From: a bacterium
Lineage (GTDB): Bacteria; UBP14; UBA6098
Length of the DNA: 5,588 nt
NCBI GenBank assembly: GCA_030642425.1
Contig: DAOWNU010000153.1
Span: 1-5,588, forward strand
Direction: 5' to 3'
Shown here: positions 1 to 5,588 of the stretch, in pieces
Numbering within the stretch: position 1 is the first letter of the stretch
Layout of the letters: every line of letters starts with the position of its first letter
Made by a program: the position numbers and the translations under genes
Notes under the pieces: model-generated
What the model was told of the DNA's origin: nothing
The model's input: the letters and a program-made list of their open reading frames with translations, nothing else
Databases searched by the model: none

Positions 1-1
1 A

Positions 2-490
2 GAGCTTCTTAACGATATCGGTGTGGATGTTGCCCGCTATTTTTTCCTCGCGCGGCGAATGGAGGCCCATCTCGATTTCGACCTGGACCTCGCAAGAAAA
101 GAGTCCGAAGAGAATCCTGTATTCTATATTCAATATGCCCACGCACGGATTTGCAGCATCCTCGAGTTCGCGGAGAATAGCGGGATCGCGCCGGGAGTCG
201 GCAAAGACGACCTTTCTGCGCTCGAAGAACCCGAGGAGTTGATTCTTGCGAGAAAACTCGCGGTCTGGCCGTTTGTTATACAGAAAGCGGCGGAGGAGAG
301 ATCGCCGCACGACATCTGTTTCTATTTGCTCGAACTGGCACGGCTTTTTCATCCCTTTTACGCCAAACATCGCGTGGTCGGGGAAGATAAAGATATAACC
401 CGCGCCAGAGTGGCGCTTTGCCGCGCATTGAAAGGGATTCTCGCTCTCGGTCTTGGAATTCTTGGGATTAACGCGCCGGAGAATATGTGA
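2..490 (+). CDS. argS: Arginyl-tRNA synthetase, C-terminal part (partial at left edge)
   Basis: Last 162 residues of a class I aminoacyl-tRNA synthetase that charges tRNA-Arg with arginine in the cytoplasm. The frame is open from base 2 and stops with TGA at 488-490; the ATG at 23 is internal, because family-typical residues (ELLNDIGVDVARYFFLARR) start before it. Visible landmarks are the end of the catalytic part and its link to the anticodon-binding domain (DVARYFFLARR, then AHLDFDLDLA), the highly conserved NPVFYIQYAHAR segment, and a helical DALR-type anticodon-binding domain. That domain ends in FHPFYAKHRVVGED and GLGILGINAPENM, close to the usual ArgRS ending (FYxxxxV, LLGIxxPExM). The catalytic HIGH and KMSKS-like regions lie upstream of the window. 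Base composition is about 50-55% G+C, like rho. There is no obvious intrinsic terminator after the stop; AT-rich DNA begins at once. The identification rests on recognised family motifs and is firm. Confidence 0.96.
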   Translation, partial: ELLNDIGVDVARYFFLARRMEAHLDFDLDLARKESEENPVFYIQYAHARICSILEFAENSGIAPGVGKDDLSALEEPEELILARKLAVWPFVIQKAAEERSPHDICFYLLELARLFHPFYAKHRVVGEDKDITRARVALCRALKGILALGLGILGINAPENM

Positions 491-597
491 ATATTGAGTA
501 TAGTAATGCTAACATGGATTTATAAATAATGTGTTTTGGATTAGTTATAGAATTATATGTTACATAAAACTTTTCTAAACTTAATATATAGAATAAA

Positions 598-621
598 ATG
601 AGGATGGTTTTAAGTAAGTGA
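598..621 (+). promoter_or_regulatory. Possible 7-codon leader ORF overlapping the GTG start of the membrane-protein gene
   Basis: ATG at 598-600 opens a mini-ORF reading MRMVLSK and ending in TGA at 619-621. That TGA overlaps the GTG start at 618-620 of the downstream gene in a GTGA arrangement, the kind used for termination-reinitiation coupling. The GAGG/AGGATGG stretch at 600-607 inside it is the only Shine-Dalgarno-like sequence available to the GTG start (spacing about 11-14 nt, longer than ideal). No Shine-Dalgarno precedes the mini-ORF, so it may be fortuitous. Confidence 0.25.
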
Positions 622-2192
622 AATACAATAGTAATAAATATGCTCTGTTGATTTCAACTGCTTTATTACTTTTTATAGTAATGATAGAATTAGCGGCAAT
701 ATTATATCTTAACTCCGGTCATTTAGTATATACACTCGATGATCCTTATATACATTTATCTTTGGCAGAAAATATATTTAATGGTCATTATGGTATAAAC
801 GCCAACGAAGTATCTGCTCCATCATCCAGCATTCTATGGCCATTTATTCTTGCTCCATTTGCTTGGGCACCTTTCATGCACCATATTCCACTATTTATAA
901 ACATATTTTCATCTTTAGGAACATTGTTTTTATTTTGGAAAATATTATTATTAATGTTTTCTCCCAATTCATGGAACATATTGAAAGCAAATACTATTTA
1001 TACTTTTTTTCTTATTCTATTGATACCTGCAACAAATTTAATAGGATTAATATTTACAGGAATGGAGCATTCTCTACAGGTATTCCTTGTTACTTTAATT
1101 ATTTGGGGATTAATAAACGATATTCAGAAAAGCAAAATAACATTTTGGTTATTGACAGCTATTATTCTTGCCCCGCTGATTCGTTATGAAAATCTTGCCA
1201 TATCTATACCTGCATTGTTTTACCTTTTCTTTCGCAGATATCGTAAAACATCAATTATCTTAGCTTGTATTTTAATAGTTTTAGTTGGTGGGTATTCCGC
1301 TTTTCTTATGAAGTTAGGTCTTGGATCATTTCCTACTTCGGTTATATCTAAATCATCGATTGTTTCATCGGGGGGCAGCTTAAAGGAATTCATACACACA
1401 TTAGAAAATAGTCTTCGTAATTCAAGAGGATTATTATTAGCTATTGGTATGCTTTATCTCTTTAGTTACGTATTATTAATAAAAGGAAAAGAAAGAGAAA
1501 GATTATTAGCAGGGATTACTTCTATTGCTATTGCGCTGCATCTATTTGCCGGTGAATTTGGGTGGTATTGTAGATATGAAATTTATATATGGGTAGTTGC
1601 TATTATTGTAATACTTTTCATAAATAAAGGACTAATATCAAAACAACTTATCGGAGATAATCAAGTTAAATTAGGTATAGTATTTACTTTGTGGATGATA
1701 TTCCTTTGTGCTCCATACGTTCAAGTATTATTTACAACCCCTATTGCATCAAATAATATCTATGAACAGCAATATCAGATGCATAGATTTATTATTGAAT
1801 ACTACAAAAAGCCGGTAGCAGTAAATGATTTAGGTTATGTATCATACCATAATAATAATTATGTTTTAGATTTGCGTGGATTAGCTTCTATAGACGCTTT
1901 AAATTTCAGAGAGGACGAAAATACTCCTGAATGGATGGATAAACTTTCAAAAACTCATAATGTTCAACTTGCAATGATATATGATGAATGGTTTGAAGAA
2001 ATACCAAAGAACTGGTGTAAAATAGGCGAGCTTCAGATTGGGAAAAAAGTAGTTACTCCCGCTCAGAGTTCCGTCTCGTTTTATGCACTGAATAAAAATG
2101 TATATGAAGAAATTACTGAATTAGTATATCAATTTAGAAAAACTTTACCAAATGGAGTCACATTCAAGATAAATAATAATAATAGCTCATAA
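618..2192 (+). CDS. Multi-pass membrane protein, probable GT-C-type glycosyltransferase (AftB-like architecture)
   Basis: A 524-residue integral membrane protein, probably a polyprenyl-phosphate-sugar-dependent glycosyltransferase acting on the outer face of the cytoplasmic membrane. Roughly ten hydrophobic spans are visible (about 9-33, 88-113, 124-146, 149-166, 174-205, 210-231, 270-288, 296-311, 320-339, 350-373), then a soluble C-terminal domain of about 150 residues. Motifs match the GT-C layout: an acidic pair in the first external loop (D41-D42 in TLDDPYIHLSLAENI, the likely catalytic site); SAPSSSILWP (67-75) where related proteins have an S-P-L-W element; TGMEHSLQ (147-154), like the GLETPL element; RYEN (189-192), like RPEG; and R319-Y320. 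NDLGYVSY and LDLRGLAS (403-424) resemble the soluble-domain start of AftB-type proteins. Donor and acceptor cannot be read. The GTG at 618 is the first possible start after in-frame TAA at 615-617, preceded by AGGATGG. Codons are strongly AT-biased, unlike argS and rho. Fold is fairly sure; enzymatic role is inference. Confidence 0.72.
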   Translation: MKYNSNKYALLISTALLLFIVMIELAAILYLNSGHLVYTLDDPYIHLSLAENIFNGHYGINANEVSAPSSSILWPFILAPFAWAPFMHHIPLFINIFSSLGTLFLFWKILLLMFSPNSWNILKANTIYTFFLILLIPATNLIGLIFTGMEHSLQVFLVTLIIWGLINDIQKSKITFWLLTAIILAPLIRYENLAISIPALFYLFFRRYRKTSIILACILIVLVGGYSAFLMKLGLGSFPTSVISKSSIVSSGGSLKEFIHTLENSLRNSRGLLLAIGMLYLFSYVLLIKGKERERLLAGITSIAIALHLFAGEFGWYCRYEIYIWVVAIIVILFINKGLISKQLIGDNQVKLGIVFTLWMIFLCAPYVQVLFTTPIASNNIYEQQYQMHRFIIEYYKKPVAVNDLGYVSYHNNNYVLDLRGLASIDALNFREDENTPEWMDKLSKTHNVQLAMIYDEWFEEIPKNWCKIGELQIGKKVVTPAQSSVSFYALNKNVYEEITELVYQFRKTLPNGVTFKINNNNSS

Positions 2193-2213
2193 AAATACAT
2201 TAAACTATATATA

Positions 2214-2250
2214 ATATAGCATAGATAGAATTGTGTTAAGTATGCTATAT
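2214..2250. repeat. AT-rich inverted repeat / stem-loop downstream of the membrane-protein gene
   Basis: ATATAGCATA (2214-2223) and TATGCTATAT (2241-2250) are perfect 10-bp inverted arms around a 17-nt loop, starting 22 nt after the TAA stop. With only two G-C pairs and no clean T-run after the right arm, it is a poor intrinsic terminator. It could protect the mRNA 3' end, weakly terminate, or mark an operator-like palindrome. In such AT-rich DNA a chance origin is also possible. Confidence 0.45.
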
Positions 2251-2303
2251 ATTAAGAATATTTAAAAAATAGATGTATGTTATAGTAAGAAAAATAAGCC
2301 TGA

Positions 2304-2335
2304 CCATTTCTCAGTTACGAGGATCTGAGGGGCGG
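2304..2335 (+). other. Weak hairpin in the rho leader at the composition boundary
   Basis: CTCAG (2310-2314) pairs with CTGAG (2325-2329) around a 10-nt loop. In RNA it can extend through three G-U pairs (2307-2309 with 2330-2332), one mismatch, and C2304-C2305 with G2334-G2335. It lies in the first GC-richer DNA after the AT-rich block and about 50 nt upstream of the rho start, so it may be what remains of the original argS-rho spacer or rho leader. No T-run follows, so it is not a standard terminator. Confidence 0.2.
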
Positions 2336-2376
2336 GTGAAATTAGAGTTGGATAAATATTAACGAAACAATTATAC

Positions 2377-2382
2377 AGGAGG
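2377..2382 (+). promoter_or_regulatory. Shine-Dalgarno of rho
   Basis: AGGAGG, continuing as GAAG, ends 5 nt before the ATG at 2388. It is the only strong ribosome-binding site in the window and fixes the rho start. The AT-rich TTGGAT and TATACA hexamers at 2348 and 2372 resemble -35 and -10 elements, but the second abuts and overlaps this site by one base, so I do not call a promoter there. Confidence 0.85.
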
Positions 2383-2387
2383 AAGAA

Positions 2388-3677
2388 ATGCCGAGAAAAA
2401 AGAAAGACCTAAAAATGGAGGGAAAAGTGAATCTCGAAGAACTGAAACAAAAACCAATCGAAGAGCTAATCACAATGGTGGAAACTGCAGGGGTTCAAAA
2501 CCCCAGCACAATGAGAAGACAGGAGTTGATTTTTAAATACCTCGAAGGGGTTGTCGCGGAAAATGGCACAATACATGCCAGCGGCATACTGGAGGTTCTG
2601 CCCGATGGCTACGGCTTCCTGAGAAGCCCCGATTATAATTACCTTCCCGGCCCAGACGATATTTACGTTTCGCCGAGTCAGATGAAGCGTTTCGGCCTGA
2701 AAACAGGCCACGAGGTTGCAGGAATTATTCGACCGCCGAAAGATTCCGAAAGGTTTTTCGCGCTGTTAAAAGTCGAGTTGGTCAACGGCGAGGACCCGGA
2801 TGATTTAAGGCACAAGAGCCTTTTCGACAATCTGACCCCGCTTTACCCCGACGAAAAGTTGAAGCTCGAGAATGATCCTAAGGACGCTTCGACGCGGATA
2901 ATGGACCTTCTGACACCTATCGGCAAGGGCCAGCGCGGTCTAATTACAAGCCCACCAAAGGCAGGCAAAACGGTTCTTCTGCAGAAAATCGCAAACGCCC
3001 TCACTGAAAATCACTCCGAGTGCAAACTCATTGTGCTGCTTATCGATGAGAGGCCTGAAGAGGTTACGGATATGGCTAGGTCCGTAGATGCGGAGGTTAT
3101 CTCCAGCACATTCGACGAACCGCCCGATCGTCACGTTGCGGTTGCCGATATGGTGATAGAGCGGGCCAAACGGTTAGTCGAACACAACAAAGATGTGATT
3201 ATTCTTCTCGATTCCATAACACGTCTCGCGAGAGCATACAATTCCGTTGCGCCGCATTCGGGACGAATTCTCACGGGCGGCGTCGATGCCTCGGCCCTTC
3301 AGAAACCAAAACGCTTTTTCGGCGCGGCCAGAAATATTGAGGAGGGCGGCAGCCTGACGATCCTCGGAACGGCCCTGATCGAAACCGGAAGCAAGATGGA
3401 CGAGGTTATTTTCGAGGAGTTCAAGGGCACCGGGAATATGGAGATCGTGTTCGACCGCAGGCTCGCGGACAGAAGAATCTTCCCCGCGATGGATGTTAAT
3501 CGATCCGGCACGCGCAAAGAGGAACTCCTTATGGATGAATACGAACTCCAGCGCATCTGGCTGCTGAGAAAGATTCTTTCAGACATGAATCCGGTCGAGG
3601 CGATGGAATTTCTGAAAAACAAACTGATGCAAACGAAGACCAACGAAGAATTTATGAAGTCTATGGGCGTCGGCTGA
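2388..3677 (+). CDS. rho: Transcription termination factor Rho
   Basis: A complete 429-residue hexameric RNA-dependent ATPase/helicase that loads on unstructured nascent RNA and stops RNA polymerase. It is 10 residues longer than E. coli Rho, with key residues at a constant offset of +10. A basic tail (PRKKK) precedes the Rho N-terminal helical domain (about 15-57). The cold-shock-type primary RNA-binding domain (about 58-135) has GYGFLR at 74-79. The RecA-like core shows GKGQRGLI (179-186), Walker A SPPKAGKT (188-195, K194), DERPEE (220-225, catalytic E221), Walker B VIILLDS (270-276, D275), the Q-loop SGRILTGGVDA (291-301), the R-loop ETGSK (332-336, K336) and the arginine finger in NRSGTRKEE (R376). 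R293 replaces the E. coli Q-loop lysine, a conservative change. All catalytic residues are present, so the protein should be active. There is no long insertion between the N-terminal and RNA-binding domains. The ATG has AGGAGG 5 nt upstream. Its natural leader may have been displaced by the AT-rich segment; the next gene follows 9 nt after the stop. Confidence 0.98.
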   Translation: MPRKKKDLKMEGKVNLEELKQKPIEELITMVETAGVQNPSTMRRQELIFKYLEGVVAENGTIHASGILEVLPDGYGFLRSPDYNYLPGPDDIYVSPSQMKRFGLKTGHEVAGIIRPPKDSERFFALLKVELVNGEDPDDLRHKSLFDNLTPLYPDEKLKLENDPKDASTRIMDLLTPIGKGQRGLITSPPKAGKTVLLQKIANALTENHSECKLIVLLIDERPEEVTDMARSVDAEVISSTFDEPPDRHVAVADMVIERAKRLVEHNKDVIILLDSITRLARAYNSVAPHSGRILTGGVDASALQKPKRFFGAARNIEEGGSLTILGTALIETGSKMDEVIFEEFKGTGNMEIVFDRRLADRRIFPAMDVNRSGTRKEELLMDEYELQRIWLLRKILSDMNPVEAMEFLKNKLMQTKTNEEFMKSMGVG

Positions 3678-3686
3678 TACGGTTCG

Positions 3687-5588
3687 ATGGGGCTTAACCT
3701 TATAAAAGGTTTTCCGTCAAAACTGCCGGAGGGATTGCTTTTTTTGCCGGACAGCGAAGCAGTCCGCCGGGTCGCTCTGGAGAGGGCCTCGGTCGAGGGC
3801 GCCCTTATTGGCCCCGGAACCTTCACCACATGGACATTCCTTTCCGACCTTACAAATCGCCTCGATCTCCCCCCTGCAATCGGAAAATATGAGAGATATT
3901 TCCTTATCAAGCGACTTCTCCGAAATTCGGAGTTTTCCGACGGGGCGGAATTCGCGGGGTTTGTCGGGTCGATGGCCAACCTGCTCATATCTCTCCGAAG
4001 GGCCGGTATTTTCAGCGGCGACATGTTTCTCGGCTCTATCGTAAAACTTGAACAACGCCATTCGACAATCGCCGGTCTTCTCGATTCCTACGAGAACGCC
4101 CTTGAACGCAGGGGGATATCCGACGAAGCGGCCAGATTTTTTGAAACGATAGACGACCTTGCCGCGAATGGCTTACCGCCCGGTTTTCCCGCATATAATA
4201 AGGCTTCCGCGTTGTGGTTCGAAGAACTTAAGCCGGTGCAGGTAAAATTTTTCGCCGCGTTCGGGCGCTGGCTCGAGATGGACTATTTTCTTCCCGCCAA
4301 CGGGGCCTCGCCCACAGGAAAAGAACGGATCGACGCGGCCAATATCGCAACAGATGCGTTCAAAAAATTAGCCTGTGATTTTGATCTGAAGGTGAAAACA
4401 ATATCCCCAAAGCGAAGGGCGAGAGACACGGACGAACTTATCTCCGCTATCGCAGGCGAAAATAGGTCTTTGCGTTCGATACCCGAATGCGCTATCGACA
4501 ACTGGCCCGCGCTTACAATACTTGCTGGCAAAAATCCCTCGGAACAGGCCGAGCTTATAGCCTCGACGGTCAAATTCCTTCATCTCGATAGCGGCGTTCC
4601 CCTCGAAGATATCGAGATTTTTTCCGAGGACGTTACAACCAACGATATAATCGGGGCGCTGGAAGACCACGGCATTCCCTATATTTCAAATTCCGGCTAT
4701 TGTATTGCGGATGCCGATTTTGCAGAGCTGCTGAGAAGGTTTTTTGCACTTGTGAACAGCCGGTTTGGCCGGGACGAGTTTTTCCATTTGCTCTCTCATC
4801 CTCTTATAGTGCACGAATCCCGAAGCGATTTTGAGGAGATCGCCTGTGAGGCGGGCGTGATAGGCGGGTACCCCGTCGAACAGACATGGCTCGCCCTAAT
4901 CGGAGATAAAAATCCGGCGGCGGCTGAATTGTCCGAGCTTATTGAAGCCCTCGGAGAACTCGTGAACGACTCGATGAAAAAGGGGAATATCTCCGGCAAA
5001 TCGTTTTCTTCGATAGTGAAGGCCTTTCTGGACAGGTTCGAGATCGAGGCGGGGATTGCGCGAAAAATTGTGGATTTCCGGGCCGGTGTCGATGCGCTCG
5101 AGGCAGAGATTGGAGCCTACAAAAAAACTCTGGATATACTCGATTCCTTTGCCCCCGCTCCTCCCGACAGCTTCGGCGGATTCGCCGGTGCGTTTTTCAG
5201 TTTCCTGAGTTCGGAATCGCTGGAAAATCGCGGTGGATACGGCGTTCGCCTTTCCGGTTTCGACATGATATCCCGTTCGGATGCCCGCGTCGCTGTCGTT
5301 TCGGACCTCATACAGGGGATACATCCCCCGCCGCCGGTGTCTTTTCCTATGATAAGCCGCGGGGACGCCGAAGAGCTTGGCCTATCTTCGCCCGGTCATT
5401 TCCACCGAAAAGATTTCCATCTTCTTTCTTTAATTGAACGGGCGGAATTGACAGTTCTCGTAAGGCCGCTGGCCGAGGACGACGAGCCGCTTCCACCCGC
5501 ATCGCTGATTGTCTCGCTCGAGCGCGCGCTTGGCGATAATTATACCGAATATGAAAATAAGATGTCGCAAATTTCGGAGAATCTTCTG
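3687..5588 (+). CDS. AddB/RecB-like helicase-nuclease family protein (partial, open at right edge)
   Basis: An uninterrupted frame of 634 codons, cut by the window end. The layout resembles AddB-type subunits of helicase-nuclease complexes that resect double-strand DNA breaks for recombination. Visible pieces are: a first strand and helix GLLFLPDSEAVRRV (16-29) with no Walker A; GTFTTWTFLSDL (44-55); KYERYFLIKRLL (67-78); LDSYENALERRGISDEAA (132-149), like the Y-x-x-L-D helix pair; LTILAGKNPSEQAELI (276-291), like the helicase-2A element that aligns E-A-E residues; EDIEIFSED with EDHGIPY (307-332); and FFHLLSHPLI (365-374). VRLSGFDMISRSDARVAVVS and then DLIQGIHPPPP (520-550) match the usual V-x-x-L-N-E-G-x-F-P region. 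The C-terminal PD-(D/E)XK nuclease domain would lie beyond the window, so nuclease activity is untested. ATG 3687 is the first start after the rho stop, in the same frame, 9 nt on, without a clear Shine-Dalgarno; a later TTG start near 3744 behind GGAGG is possible but would remove the first residues. Composition matches rho. Confidence 0.65.
   Translation, partial: MGLNLIKGFPSKLPEGLLFLPDSEAVRRVALERASVEGALIGPGTFTTWTFLSDLTNRLDLPPAIGKYERYFLIKRLLRNSEFSDGAEFAGFVGSMANLLISLRRAGIFSGDMFLGSIVKLEQRHSTIAGLLDSYENALERRGISDEAARFFETIDDLAANGLPPGFPAYNKASALWFEELKPVQVKFFAAFGRWLEMDYFLPANGASPTGKERIDAANIATDAFKKLACDFDLKVKTISPKRRARDTDELISAIAGENRSLRSIPECAIDNWPALTILAGKNPSEQAELIASTVKFLHLDSGVPLEDIEIFSEDVTTNDIIGALEDHGIPYISNSGYCIADADFAELLRRFFALVNSRFGRDEFFHLLSHPLIVHESRSDFEEIACEAGVIGGYPVEQTWLALIGDKNPAAAELSELIEALGELVNDSMKKGNISGKSFSSIVKAFLDRFEIEAGIARKIVDFRAGVDALEAEIGAYKKTLDILDSFAPAPPDSFGGFAGAFFSFLSSESLENRGGYGVRLSGFDMISRSDARVAVVSDLIQGIHPPPPVSFPMISRGDAEELGLSSPGHFHRKDFHLLSLIERAELTVLVRPLAEDDEPLPPASLIVSLERALGDNYTEYENKMSQISENLL

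Larger units (their letters stand above)
491..2296. other. AT-rich segment (probable horizontally acquired island) between argS and rho
   Basis: Composition changes abruptly at the argS stop codon and returns near 2297, where the text shifts from AT-only runs to GCCTGACC and GAGGGGCGGG. Two 60-base lines inside the block counted 28% and 33% G+C; one line inside rho counted 53%. The block carries one gene (618-2192) and AT-rich spacers of 127 bp and about 104 bp. I see no recombinase, IS end, tRNA or long flanking direct repeat. Foreign origin is inferred from composition. An alternative is relaxed composition of a non-essential envelope gene, but the equally AT-rich spacers and the sharp left edge favour insertion. 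Confidence 0.6.

Noticed and set aside
536..594. Promoter-like hexamers upstream of the membrane-protein gene (TTGGAT at 536-541, TAGAAT at 589-594).
   Set aside because: No pair combines good matches with 16-18 nt spacing, and near-matches are expected everywhere in AT-rich sequence. The gene may well have its own promoter here, but I cannot place it.
499..2288. The 8-bp direct repeat TATAGTAA at 499-506 and 2281-2288, near both ends of the AT-rich block, as a target-site duplication.
   Set aside because: The same 8-mer also occurs at 674-681 inside the gene, and an 8-bp match is likely by chance in DNA this AT-rich. The second copy is also not exactly at the composition boundary.
2348..2377. 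TTGGAT and TATACA 18 nt apart just before rho, as a promoter.
   Set aside because: Transcription would start inside or after the Shine-Dalgarno, leaving no usable leader despite the strong AGGAGG.
2676..2684. R293 in place of the E. coli Q-loop lysine in Rho as a sign of altered function.
   Set aside because: Lys to Arg is conservative and all catalytic and RNA-contacting motifs around it are intact, so no functional change can be claimed.
3299..4024. A 241-codon open frame on the - strand across the end of rho and the start of the AddB-like gene.
   Set aside because: It is antisense to a certain gene (rho) and a well-supported frame, is rich in Ser and Arg with no recognisable domain, and is typical of the shadow frames that GC-leaning codon use produces.
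4896..5324. A 142-codon open frame on the - strand and a shorter overlapping one (5117-5311).
   Set aside because: Both lie wholly antisense to the continuous AddB-like frame, show no family motifs and have no ribosome-binding site of note.

Overview
The window reads as a bacterial chromosome segment with all genes on the + strand: the 3' end of arginyl-tRNA synthetase (argS), a gene for a multi-pass membrane protein of GT-C glycosyltransferase type, a complete transcription termination factor gene (rho), and the first 634 codons of a large AddB/RecB-like helicase-nuclease-family protein that runs off the right edge. Rho and ArgS establish that this is a bacterium. I cannot name a phylum from the sequence. 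The Rho is a compact form without the long N-terminal insertion seen in Actinobacteria and some others.

Base composition falls into two classes. argS, rho and the AddB-like gene are about 50-55% G+C in the stretches I counted. The block from the argS stop codon to about position 2296, which contains the membrane-protein gene, is about 30% G+C in the lines I counted, with A/T-ending codons and Asn-rich runs. This looks like a single-gene insertion of foreign origin between two housekeeping genes. I see no transposase, integrase, tRNA or convincing target duplication at its edges.

Layout: 2-490 argS (partial); 491-617 AT-rich spacer with a possible 7-codon leader ORF whose stop overlaps the next start; 618-2192 GT-C-like membrane protein; 2193-2387 spacer holding an AT-rich stem-loop, the right composition boundary near 2297, a weak second hairpin and a strong Shine-Dalgarno for rho; 2388-3677 rho; 3687-5588 AddB-like gene. 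The last gene starts 9 nt after the rho stop in the same reading frame and is probably cotranscribed with rho.

Functionally, argS serves translation, rho ends transcription, and the AddB-like protein probably takes part in processing of double-strand DNA ends. The membrane protein probably transfers a sugar from a polyprenyl-phosphate donor to an envelope acceptor. They do not form one pathway, and I see no convincing evidence of an undescribed multi-gene system. The most notable points are the AT-rich glycosyltransferase island and its effect on the rho leader, and the tight rho/AddB-like junction.
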